The notes: generated by a model not told the origin, from the letters alone. 7,929 bases of DNA from JBCCRH01 sp039208045 (GCA_039208045.1 JBCCRH010000306.1:1-7929), one strand, 5' to 3'. Counted from the stretch's first letter, positions 1-6,237 are shown. Numbers and translations are program-made.

Positions 1-20
1 CTTCGTTTTTAATTACAATT

Positions 21-28
21 CAAAGTTA
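21..28 (-). promoter_or_regulatory. Possible leftward promoter (-7 box) for a gene beyond the left edge
   Basis: The minus strand reads TAACTTTG, a full match to the Bacteroidota -7 consensus TAnnTTTG, followed by an AT-rich stretch running to the window edge. No TTG lies at the usual 19-21 base distance upstream, so only half of the promoter is supported. It would drive a leftward gene starting just outside the window. The match is short and could be chance. Confidence 0.3.
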
Positions 29-48
29 CGGGGAGGCGCGATGAGAAA

Positions 49-66
49 TCTTGCCATATGACAAGA
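49..66. promoter_or_regulatory. 18-bp near-perfect dyad, operator-like
   Basis: The sequence TCTTGCCATATGACAAGA is palindromic except for one mismatched pair (54/61), giving half-sites TCTTG and CAAGA. It lies 21-38 bases upstream of the leftward TAACTTTG box, where a repressor or activator could touch the -33 region. No second copy was noticed near the other promoters. A role as an operator is inference. Confidence 0.3.
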
Positions 67-125
67 AAGCAGAAATAGGATGATTTTTTTTGTTGCACCC
101 CCGGTAGGAGCGGTATGAGGTGTGG

Positions 126-214
126 CCAAAAGCTAATAGTGCCCCTATGCTAGGTGGCTGAGCGAAGACGTGGAGCGAAGACACCTGGCATGGGTATGGC
201 ACTATAACTTTTGG
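126..214. repeat. Long imperfect inverted repeat with tandem decamer in the loop
   Basis: The outer arms are 126-143 and 198-214, both reading CCAAAAG...TAGTGCC when the right arm is reverse-complemented, with one extra base on the left. The inner arms are 144-156 and 182-194, sharing ATGC.AGGTG. The loop between 157 and 181 holds most of two copies of GAGCGAAGAC, starting at 160 and 173; the last base of the second copy belongs to the right inner arm. The core GGTGGCTGAGCGAAG resembles palindromic intergenic repeats with a CTGAGCG...CGAAG core that I recall from Bacteroidota genomes, but this was not searched. It could be a REP/MITE-like element or a structured transcript 3' end. No reading frame explains it. 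Confidence 0.6.
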
Positions 215-238
215 ATGCGCCGAATTTTAGCGGATGAC

Positions 239-256
239 CCCCGATAGCAATCGGGG
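239..256 (-). terminator. GC-rich hairpin downstream of the membrane-protein gene
   Basis: CCCCGAT and ATCGGGG form a perfect 7-bp stem around a 4-base loop, 22 bases past the stop codon of the leftward membrane-protein gene. There is no T-run after it on either strand, so it is not a classic intrinsic terminator. It may stabilise the transcript end or be a dispersed palindromic repeat. The position makes an end-of-operon role reasonable but unproven. Confidence 0.3.
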
Positions 257-278
257 AAGGGCCCTAAAGCAAGCCGCC

Positions 279-971
279 CTAGCTAGTTTTGTATACCTTT
301 CGGTAAACGCTGAGGTGTAGGAAGATAATGGTGGCAGGTGCGAAAGCAGGGATAAAGCAAAAGGGGAACTGCCCCAGGATGTCCACGCCGAGGCTGCCGG
401 TATCGATATTAAGCTTGGTGTAATAGATGGCCATGCTGGAAGTGGCGATGATGTCTAATAGGCCAAAGGTATTCCACGCGAGGGTGAGGTTTTTGGCGTA
501 GGATTTGCCTTGCTGCAGTTGCTGCGCCACCCAGATGGAGCTGAGCGCGGTGAACATATCGCCTACACCCGCGATGAATGCGAAAGTGGCTGGCAATTGT
601 TGGAAGGAGAGCAGTAAGATGAAAAATACGCCGACGAGCCTAAAAATATGCACGCGCACCAGATCGGTCAGGGGGGTGCGTTGCAGGAGATCTTTGTAAA
701 AGGCAGTATTGGAAATGAATAGTAGGTAAAATAAGAGTAAGGGGAGCGCAGTGACCACTACGATTCTTGGCGGGAGGGACACGACGTCGAATACGCCTGC
801 TATGCTTGCGACAGCTGCTGCGGATAGATAGATGCTGTAGAATAGTAGGGTAAAGTAAAAGGCGCGCACAGAGGCACCTTTGCGAACTAAGTTGGCCACC
901 ATTCCGACAGGGACGGTAAAGGCTAGCAAGAAGGCTATAGAAAGTAAGGTGGGTACAGATGTAGTAAACAT
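279..971 (-). CDS. Seven-helix integral membrane protein, function unknown
   Basis: This 230-residue protein is almost entirely hydrophobic. About seven membrane segments can be seen, near residues 8-28, 37-58, 67-90, 106-122, 124-146, 163-185 and 201-220. A loop at about 91-105 and a tail ending in YRKVYKTS are polar and basic. The stretch from R111 through LPATFAFIAGVGDM around 126-139 has conserved-looking polar and Gly residues inside a helix pair. I recall similar motifs in uncharacterised bacterial membrane proteins but cannot name a family. The gene starts two bases after the stop of the Crp/Fnr regulator on the same strand, so the two are almost certainly co-transcribed and probably translationally coupled. 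No catalytic motif is visible. A transporter, sensor or membrane-stress protein are all possible, and none is favoured. Confidence 0.8.
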   Translation of the reverse strand: MFTTSVPTLLSIAFLLAFTVPVGMVANLVRKGASVRAFYFTLLFYSIYLSAAAVASIAGVFDVVSLPPRIVVVTALPLLLFYLLFISNTAFYKDLLQRTPLTDLVRVHIFRLVGVFFILLLSFQQLPATFAFIAGVGDMFTALSSIWVAQQLQQGKSYAKNLTLAWNTFGLLDIIATSSMAIYYTKLNIDTGSLGVDILGQFPFCFIPAFAPATIIFLHLSVYRKVYKTS

Positions 972-987
972 AATTAAGCGCTTAATT
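972..987. promoter_or_regulatory. Perfect 16-bp palindrome at the regulator/membrane-protein junction
   Basis: AATTAAGCGCTTAATT is fully self-complementary. It covers the last codons and stop of the regulator gene and ends one base short of the ATG of the membrane-protein gene. It could be a DNA-binding site inside the operon, or an RNA hairpin (short, loop-poor) affecting start access for the second gene. Chance is also possible, because part of it is constrained by coding. Confidence 0.35.
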
Positions 988-1549
988 CTTTTCGTATTCT
1001 ACTCAAAGAGGTATCAGTAATGCCCAGATAGGTAGCGATATGTTTTAGCGGCACATTTTGGACAACGTCCGGCTTTTCCCGAATCAGATTTTTATAGCGG
1101 TCTATAGCTTGATCGGCGATCAGGGAGACGGAGTGGTTTTTGAGTTCAAAATAGTTTTGTACGAGTCGGGAGCGCCCCACTTCTCGGAACGCTTCGATAT
1201 GGAAGAGCTTCATAAATCGAGAAAAAGTAATTTTCCAGGCTTTCCCTTTGGTCAGTGCTTGGATCGATTCTTTGCAGGATTCCTTTAGGAAATAGGAGCG
1301 CCAATCGATGATGATGTCTTTTTGGGAAAAGAACTTGGTGGTCACATCATTGCCGTTTAAATCTACACTAAAGGAGCGCAAAAAGCCGCTTTCTAGGTAG
1401 TAATAATAGCTGGCCCTTTTGTGTTCTTCGATCAGGAAATCGTTCTTTTTGAAGAAGACCGGTTCGAATTGTTCCAATACCAATTGCAGCTCATCGGCCT
1501 TAAAGTTTTGCGGTTTGAATATGGTTGTTAGAAAGTGCGCCTCTGTCAT
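974..1549 (-). CDS. Crp/Fnr-family transcriptional regulator
   Basis: This 191-residue protein has the usual layout of short Bacteroidota Crp/Fnr regulators. A cyclic-nucleotide-binding-like beta-barrel lies at about 20-120 (FFKKNDFLIEEH...YYYYLESGFLRSF...DVTTKFF). A long dimerisation helix follows at about 118-155, and a C-terminal helix-turn-helix at about 166-189 (VPLKHIATYLGITDTSLSRIRKEL). The recognition helix SLSRIRKEL is typical of the family. The phosphate-binding-cassette Arg/Glu pattern of true cAMP binders is not evident, and no Fnr cysteine cluster is visible, so the ligand is unknown. It is the first gene of a leftward pair whose second gene is the membrane protein two bases downstream, which is its best candidate target. 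The 127 bp upstream (1550-1676) contain no convincing TAnnTTTG promoter and no clear terminator for the toxin gene to the right. Confidence 0.9.
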   Translation of the reverse strand: MTEAHFLTTIFKPQNFKADELQLVLEQFEPVFFKKNDFLIEEHKRASYYYYLESGFLRSFSVDLNGNDVTTKFFSQKDIIIDWRSYFLKESCKESIQALTKGKAWKITFSRFMKLFHIEAFREVGRSRLVQNYFELKNHSVSLIADQAIDRYKNLIREKPDVVQNVPLKHIATYLGITDTSLSRIRKELSA

Positions 1550-1676
1550 TGCTGCGTTTTTGTTGAATACCCACTCAAGATAATTGATATAATGCCCATA
1601 CTAAGGTTTGCTTTTCTTGCTTGGCTTTTATTATTTTTTCGCTGTTTAGGAAGGGAAGTAAGAGGGTAGTATAAGC

Positions 1677-2132
1677 TTATCTATGCTGTTCTAAATCAAC
1701 ATACTCTAAACCGAGATAGACCTTATCTAAGTGGTCAAAGTCCTTATCTGTGGTAATTAATGTCATATTGTAAATACTCGCTTTTGCGGCAATCCAAATA
1801 TCGTTCTTCCCCATATTCCTTGAACTTATTCCTAATGGCTTTTCATCAAGCCGCCCTTGGCTGTAGGCATCTATGTCTCCATATCGTTCTATTACTTCTT
1901 TTATATTTGTGTCTATCACAAATAGCTGAGTTACTAGTCGCTCAATTTCTTGCCTTCTCCTTTCACCATAGTTAAACTGTTTGGCTAATGAATTTAATTC
2001 TCCTAAAGTCACAACAGATATAGCCAAGTTGTGATTTCCACTGAAGAGCTTATATTGCCTCTCTATTTTATCTGCCAAGTCAGATGTTCTGCTATAGATC
2101 AATAAGATATTTGTATCCAATAAGTAATTCAC
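1677..2132 (-). CDS. PIN-domain ribonuclease toxin, VapC-like
   Basis: The 151-residue protein is a single PIN domain, the fold of VapC toxins, which are Mg-dependent ribonucleases that usually cut tRNA or rRNA. The acidic residues expected for the active site are present: D6 in MNYLLDTNILL, E45 in TLGELNSLA, D111 in KNDIWIAAKA, and D129, D131 and D133 in TTDKDFDHL. All key positions are intact, so the enzyme should be active. The start codon is GTG. It is supported by the family's typical N-terminus beginning right before the first Asp strand, and by a G-run just upstream. The gene follows the antitoxin gene by six bases in the same frame. Base composition is clearly AT-richer than the flanking genes. 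RNA target and specificity cannot be read from sequence. Confidence 0.88.
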   Translation of the reverse strand: MNYLLDTNILLIYSRTSDLADKIERQYKLFSGNHNLAISVVTLGELNSLAKQFNYGERRRQEIERLVTQLFVIDTNIKEVIERYGDIDAYSQGRLDEKPLGISSRNMGKNDIWIAAKASIYNMTLITTDKDFDHLDKVYLGLEYVDLEQHR

Positions 2133-2134
2133 TA

Positions 2135-2139
2135 CCCCC
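2135..2139 (-). promoter_or_regulatory. G-run just before the GTG start of the toxin
   Basis: The minus strand reads TAGGGGGTAGTG: the antitoxin stop TAG, a run of five G and the toxin GTG start. The G-run begins within the stop codon and sits only two bases before the start, closer than a normal ribosome binding site. Together with the weak GTG, this suggests the toxin is translated by coupling to the antitoxin, at a lower level. That interpretation is inference. Confidence 0.35.
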
Positions 2140-2450
2140 TATTTTGATAATGCCTCTAATAACTCGTCAAGTGACTCTTTCCACTCTATTTTATCAGCCA
2201 ATGCTCTAAATTTTTCATAGCTAATGGGCTGATAGTTTTGCTCTGCCATCATTTCTTCTATTGTAACATTTTCCCTGATAGTTTTGACTCCTCTCATGAA
2301 CAGCGGTTCATCACCACTTATATTTGCCAATTCAGATGAATCTTGATAAATCAGCTCAACCTCATTACGAATAGCCTCTAGCTTTTTCACGCTATTTACC
2401 TTGAATAGCATCTCTAATATATCAAATCTAATTCGCTTTGCTGCGTCCAT
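2139..2450 (-). CDS. Antitoxin partner of the PIN toxin
   Basis: This 103-residue protein is judged the antitoxin from its size, acidic and helical character, and position six bases upstream of the VapC-like gene. The C-terminal half (about 58-103, VTIEEMMAEQNYQPISYEKF...ESLDELLEAL) looks like the flexible toxin-wrapping tail of many small antitoxins. The N-terminus (about 5-37) is a Leu/Ile-rich helix pair. I do not see an AbrB swapped-hairpin, a ribbon-helix-helix or a Phd/YefM pattern, so it is not a textbook VapB and its DNA-binding mode is unclear. The ATG at 2450 is the natural start, with a candidate promoter about 20 bases upstream. Antitoxins commonly repress their own operon, but no operator was identified here. 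Confidence 0.75.
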   Translation of the reverse strand: MDAAKRIRFDILEMLFKVNSVKKLEAIRNEVELIYQDSSELANISGDEPLFMRGVKTIRENVTIEEMMAEQNYQPISYEKFRALADKIEWKESLDELLEALSK

Positions 2451-2470
2451 TGATTATGTTATTTACATTC

Positions 2471-2501
2471 TAAAAATAAGGCCTTTCCGTCAGCTTTACA
2501 A
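2471..2501 (-). promoter_or_regulatory. Candidate promoter of the toxin-antitoxin operon
   Basis: On the minus strand a TTG (2499-2501) is separated by 20 bases from TATTTTTA (2471-2478), one base off the Bacteroidota -7 consensus TAnnTTTG. The antitoxin ATG lies 20 bases further on. Both spacings fit this promoter class. The region is AT-rich, so a chance match is not excluded. Confidence 0.35.
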
Positions 2502-2522
2502 TTTAGTCAAGTGTTAAAACAG

Positions 2523-2530
2523 TATATTTG
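2523..2530 (+). promoter_or_regulatory. Candidate -7 box for the thioredoxin-like lipoprotein gene
   Basis: TATATTTG matches TAnnTTTG exactly and ends 23 bases before the ATG at 2554, giving a short leader. The -33 region has no TTG at the ideal distance, only TTTA at 2502-2505. The box lies back-to-back with the toxin-antitoxin promoter candidate in the 103-bp divergent gap, so the two transcription units may influence each other. Confidence 0.45.
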
Positions 2531-2553
2531 GGGAGCGCAAAATCTCTATCTCT

Positions 2554-4059
2554 ATGCAATACCTCCCACGCTCCTGCTTTCTCTTATTTAGCTTTCTAAC
2601 CCTACTCTCCTGCACCCCCGATGCGCCCCCCAACCTACCCACCACCGAATTTTCTCCTTTGCAAGCTCTACGCCCCATCACCATCAGTGGAACCATTACC
2701 AATTACGATACGAGTAGTCAAATCAGCCATATTGCTTTGCAGTGGGAAAGCTTTCATCAAGGGAGCGATTATCAGCTAGTCGAAAAGATAGATGCAGCAG
2801 GGCAGTTTTCGTTTGAGTTAGAGCATAATTGTATTCACGACTATCGCCTTACTTATGGGAAAGATTTTCGAAGAATTGCGCTAAAACCTGGTAGTAGCGT
2901 CCACTTATCGATCGTGACGAATGCAGATACGATTCAAGCTATTACTGCTACGAATGATGCTTTTAGCGAGAGTAGCCTCCAATTGTTTGGAGCATTGGAT
3001 CAGCAATGGAGCGCTTGGTACCAGCAGCGGCCGTATGAGGGATTGACTGATTTTGGGGAAGTACTACGTATAGCGCAAGGCAAAGAAGCAGAATTGATGC
3101 AATGGCTGGCGAACTATCAAAAGCACCAGAAAGTAGACGCTTATTTGGTGGAGCTGGCTAGACAACAAATTGTCTTCAAACAGAGGGGGCAAAACTTGAT
3201 TCTTCCCATTTCGGGCCAATTCCCAGTTGCCAATAACAAAGCACTAGACAGCTTATTTCAACTCGTAAACTATAAGGATGCCTCCTTCCAGCTTCAACAT
3301 TCCCCGGTCTATGCCTCTGAATATATCGCCTTTTCAAAGAATAAGTGGCTCCCCATCAACAACCAAGTGAAAATAAAATACTTGAATCAACTCCCTGTGG
3401 AAAACCGGCGAGAGTTTGTAGTAAGCACAACTGTGGAAGAAATAGCTGCAGCCGCAGAGGGCCTCACGCAGGAAATTCTGATGACTAACTTTATAGCGAT
3501 GCATTTGAACAAAGAGCACCCACCAGCCACAATTCTTGAGAAAGCTGGCGAGCTGGCCCAACACTCGCCATACCCTATGATTAGCATACCTATCGAAGCA
3601 TTATTGCGTAAAGCTACCATGACCCCAGCAAAGTCCTTGGACAGCAGTGCAGCGCTCCAAAGCATCGAGGATGATCTATTGAATCAAGTATTGACTACCC
3701 ATGCTGGTAAGGTGGTGGTACTTAATTTTTGGGCTACGTGGTGCAGTCCTTGCCGAACAGAGATGGTACAACATTTTCCGAACCTCATAGAGGAATATCA
3801 AGATCAGGAAGTAGCATTTGTGTTTATGGCCAAGGCAAGCCCTGAAGCGATGTGGAAAGATTATGTCAAAGACCTCCAGTTTTCTGCCGAGCACCATTTA
3901 CTGAGCAACGATCAAGCGCTGCTCTTCAACCAAGTCTTTGAGATGTCAGGCGTGCCACATCATGTTGTTTTTGGGCAAGATGGAGCCTTAGTCACTAATA
4001 ATGCTCCCCGGCCAGGCGCTGGCCTGAGGGCATTGCTGAATAAGCATTTAGTTGATTAG
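2554..4059 (+). CDS. TlpA-like thioredoxin-fold lipoprotein
   Basis: This 501-residue protein is a probable periplasmic or outer-membrane-anchored thiol-disulfide oxidoreductase. Residues 1-20 are a lipoprotein signal peptide ending in a LLSC lipobox, with Cys20 the predicted lipidation site, which fixes the start. Residues about 41-120 (ITISGTITNY...IDAAGQFSFE...YRLTYG...LKPGSSVHL) resemble the DUF4369-type beta domain common at the N-terminus of Bacteroidota TlpA proteins. A mostly helical middle follows (about 130-360). The thioredoxin domain occupies about 378-500, with FWATWCSPC at 392-400 (active-site C397 and C400) and the cis-Pro loop SGVPHH around P468. The catalytic pair is intact. 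The middle region has no recognisable motif. Relatives serve in cytochrome maturation or in keeping secreted disulfides reduced, but the role here is open. It ends 12 bp from the convergent repeat-protein gene. Confidence 0.9.
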   Translation: MQYLPRSCFLLFSFLTLLSCTPDAPPNLPTTEFSPLQALRPITISGTITNYDTSSQISHIALQWESFHQGSDYQLVEKIDAAGQFSFELEHNCIHDYRLTYGKDFRRIALKPGSSVHLSIVTNADTIQAITATNDAFSESSLQLFGALDQQWSAWYQQRPYEGLTDFGEVLRIAQGKEAELMQWLANYQKHQKVDAYLVELARQQIVFKQRGQNLILPISGQFPVANNKALDSLFQLVNYKDASFQLQHSPVYASEYIAFSKNKWLPINNQVKIKYLNQLPVENRREFVVSTTVEEIAAAAEGLTQEILMTNFIAMHLNKEHPPATILEKAGELAQHSPYPMISIPIEALLRKATMTPAKSLDSSAALQSIEDDLLNQVLTTHAGKVVVLNFWATWCSPCRTEMVQHFPNLIEEYQDQEVAFVFMAKASPEAMWKDYVKDLQFSAEHHLLSNDQALLFNQVFEMSGVPHHVVFGQDGALVTNNAPRPGAGLRALLNKHLVD

Positions 4060-4071
4060 CCCCACTCTAAC

Positions 4072-6237
4072 CTACCGCGCCAACGTCACCTCCCCCTTCA
4101 AAAAAATGCGTTCCACCCCCACCATCGTAGCCTTTAAATAATAGACGTATACACCATTATTCATACGCCTACCTGCGTAGGTGCCGTCCCAACCTAGGTT
4201 GGGTTCGTTGGGTAGGAAATTGCGCTGCTCGAAGAGCAGGCCACCCCAGCGATCGAATATTCGGAAGAGCTGTATCTCACTGGCCTGATTGGGAGCAGTT
4301 TGGGGGAAGAAAAAATCGTTGGCACCATCATCATTAGGACTAAAGATATTGGGGAGGTAGATACTCGCGGGCTCGTTCACTACTATTTGGAGGGAGGCTT
4401 CAGCAGAGCAGCCGAGCGGGGTGAGGATGGAAAGGGAGTACGTGCCCGTAGCAGTAGGTTGTATAGTGATGCTGCTGCAATTAGAGCAAATCGTATCTAT
4501 ACCTGCTAAGTTCCAGAAAAAATCACCATCTGTGATATTGGTAATAGCGTTGAGTGTGAGGGCGGCCCCTCGTATGATTTGCTCTGCCCCCTCCAATATC
4601 AAAGAGGGTTCGAAAGTGCTTAGCCTGAGGAATAGAGTGGAGTCGCAGCCGCTCTCTGCCGTAAGGGTTGCCGTGTAGGTACCAGCCTCGGTAAAGGGGT
4701 CTCCCAGCCAACTGTAGGTATCCCCCAAGCAAATGTTGGCGTTGGTTGTATCTCCCACAATGGGAATAAAAGTAATCGTTGTAATCACTACGCTATCGCA
4801 GCCTGCTGCACTGGTAAAGGTTTCTGTAGCAATACCTGCTTCTGATGGCTCGCAAGTGCTTGCATTTACGAAAGTGGTATCAGTAAGGAGCAAGGTGACA
4901 ATAGTCGTAACTACGCTGTCACAGCCTGCTGCATCAGTAAAGGTTTGTGTAGCAATGCCTGCTTCTGCTGGCTCGCAAGTGCTTGCATTAACGAAAGTGG
5001 TATCACTAGGAAGCAAGGTGACAATGGTCGTAACTACGCTGTCGCAGCCTGCTGCATCAGTAAAGGTTTGTGTAGCAATACCTGCTTCTGCTGGCTCGCA
5101 AGTAGTTGCATTTACGAAAGTAGTATCATTGGGCAGTAAGGTGACGATCGTAGTGACTATGCTATCACAGCCCGCTGTATTGGTAAAAGTTTGTGTGGCA
5201 ACACCTACACCGGTTGGGTCGCAAGTGCTCGCATTTACGAAAGTAGTATCACTAGGAAGCAAGGTAGTAATAGTAGTGACTACGCTATCACAGCCCGCTG
5301 TATTCGTGAACGTCTGTACAGCAATACCTGCTTCTGCCGGCTCGCAGGTGCTCGCATTTACGAAAGTGGTATCATCTGGTTGCAAGGTAGTAGTAATGAC
5401 GACCAGGCTATCGCAACCGCTTTGGTTGGTCAATGCTTGGGTGATACTACCCACTGCATTGGGATCGCAAGTCGTTCTTTCGATGGAAGTGACCTCTGGT
5501 GGAGGACACCCAGGAGAACAGGTGGTAGGAGGTTGTACTTTGACGCTAGACTCACAAGAAGGATCTTCGCTATCAAATACTTTAAATGAAAAGCTTCCTT
5601 CGCTAATGAGGTAAGGGCCAAAGGTAAATAACCCACCCATTGCTCCTTCACTATTAGCGTCATCGTCAGCAAACCAGAAACCACTACTATTGACTCCTGT
5701 AATGCCTAATTGAAAGGTAAAAATATCGTCGGAGGGATCACCTGGAGTGCCATTATCTTGACAAATAGGACTGAAATATTCAAGGTCGATAAAACATACA
5801 TTGGCGCAAGTTCCAGGGGAAGGTAGCTCTACCGTGAGGGTACAGCTAGGATTCTCGTCATCAGTTAAAGTAATAGTCAGGCTGTCTAAGCCAGCTGTGC
5901 CAGGAGGTGTGCTGAAACCAGTAGCCCCGTAAATAACGGAACTAGGCGTGATGGGGCCTGCATTCGAGGTAACGGTGTAGGTAGCACCCAAGCCTTCCCC
6001 AACAGGCTGTAACAAAAAGTCAATAAAATCATCAGAAGGATCATCAGGAGTACCATTATCCTTGCAATTAATGCCCGCTAAGCCTGATGCAATAAGGCTA
6101 CAGGGAATGGAATCTAAGTAGGAGAAGGTATTGATGGAAAGCATGCTGAAGGTAGCATGCAAATGGCAGGAAACGGATAAGCTACCCCATAATAGGAGTA
6201 TCCTTAGTCCTATTCGATTAGAACTTGGCAACATCAT
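4072..6237 (-). CDS. Secreted repeat protein with type IX C-terminal sorting domain
   Basis: This 721-residue protein is an adhesin-like surface or secreted protein. Residues 1-28 look like a signal peptide (Arg-containing start, LLLWGSLSV core, possible cleavage after HLHA). Two related Asp-rich modules follow (about 58-144 and 159-240, each opening C-x-DNGTPxDPSDD). Six tandem 41-residue units begin at C257, C298, C339, C380, C421 and C462, each carrying a GCDS motif 18 residues later. A longer seventh unit begins at C503. A PKD-like segment is at about 541-620 (CSNC at 584-587). The gliding-motility/CHU_C type sorting domain spans about 625-721 (LPNIFSPNDDGAND, FDRWGG at 661-666, WDGTYAGRRMNNGVYVYYLK). 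Such domains direct type IX secretion across the outer membrane. Cell adhesion, gliding or matrix roles are typical of the family; the ligand is unknown. A separate promoter candidate precedes it. Confidence 0.9.
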   Translation of the reverse strand: MMLPSSNRIGLRILLLWGSLSVSCHLHATFSMLSINTFSYLDSIPCSLIASGLAGINCKDNGTPDDPSDDFIDFLLQPVGEGLGATYTVTSNAGPITPSSVIYGATGFSTPPGTAGLDSLTITLTDDENPSCTLTVELPSPGTCANVCFIDLEYFSPICQDNGTPGDPSDDIFTFQLGITGVNSSGFWFADDDANSEGAMGGLFTFGPYLISEGSFSFKVFDSEDPSCESSVKVQPPTTCSPGCPPPEVTSIERTTCDPNAVGSITQALTNQSGCDSLVVITTTLQPDDTTFVNASTCEPAEAGIAVQTFTNTAGCDSVVTTITTLLPSDTTFVNASTCDPTGVGVATQTFTNTAGCDSIVTTIVTLLPNDTTFVNATTCEPAEAGIATQTFTDAAGCDSVVTTIVTLLPSDTTFVNASTCEPAEAGIATQTFTDAAGCDSVVTTIVTLLLTDTTFVNASTCEPSEAGIATETFTSAAGCDSVVITTITFIPIVGDTTNANICLGDTYSWLGDPFTEAGTYTATLTAESGCDSTLFLRLSTFEPSLILEGAEQIIRGAALTLNAITNITDGDFFWNLAGIDTICSNCSSITIQPTATGTYSLSILTPLGCSAEASLQIVVNEPASIYLPNIFSPNDDGANDFFFPQTAPNQASEIQLFRIFDRWGGLLFEQRNFLPNEPNLGWDGTYAGRRMNNGVYVYYLKATMVGVERIFLKGEVTLAR
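4732..5469 (-). repeat. Six 123-bp tandem coding repeats
   Basis: The six units encode 41 residues each without indels, counted from Cys to Cys (residues 257-502 of the repeat protein). The consensus is TCEPAEAGIATQTFT followed by AAGCDSVVTTIVTLLPSDTTFVNAS. The units at 4978-5100 and 4855-4977 differ at 7 of 123 bases by hand count, while the outermost units are more diverged. Each unit has two cysteines 18 residues apart that could pair. Inner units being most alike points to recent duplication or gene conversion. Confidence 0.9.
5518..6066 (-). repeat. Two diverged Asp-rich modules in the repeat protein
   Basis: Residues 58-144 and 159-240 share an opening C-x-DNGTPxDPSDD with alternating hydrophobic strands after it, and a closing DDENPSC or DSEDPSC before a final TC. 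The middles have diverged. The clustered Asp, Asn and Gly residues resemble calcium-binding turns in bacterial adhesins; metal binding is inference. I recall similar modules in large Saprospiria surface proteins. Confidence 0.6.

Noticed and set aside
1461..1470. GGTTCGAAT, resembling a tRNA T-arm
   Set aside because: It lies inside the Crp/Fnr gene, with no matching acceptor or anticodon stem around it.
1563..1578. TTGA-N8-TCAA dyad upstream of the Crp/Fnr gene, as an Fnr-like autoregulatory site
   Set aside because: The half-sites are only four bases, the spacing differs from the TTGAT-N4-ATCAA form, and no promoter box is convincingly placed beside it.
4010..4024. GGCCAG/CTGGCC hairpin near the end of the thioredoxin-like gene
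   Set aside because: It is inside the coding sequence, 33 bases before the stop, with no T-run after it, so it is not a credible terminator.
4732..5469. CRISPR array
   Set aside because: The repeats are contiguous 123-bp coding units in frame with no unique spacers.
4733..5614. 293-codon open frame on the plus strand, opposite the repeat protein
   Set aside because: It follows the repeat units exactly and yields a monotonous Val/Ser/Ala repeat. One stop-free antisense unit copied several times creates a long open frame. No start context or domain supports it.
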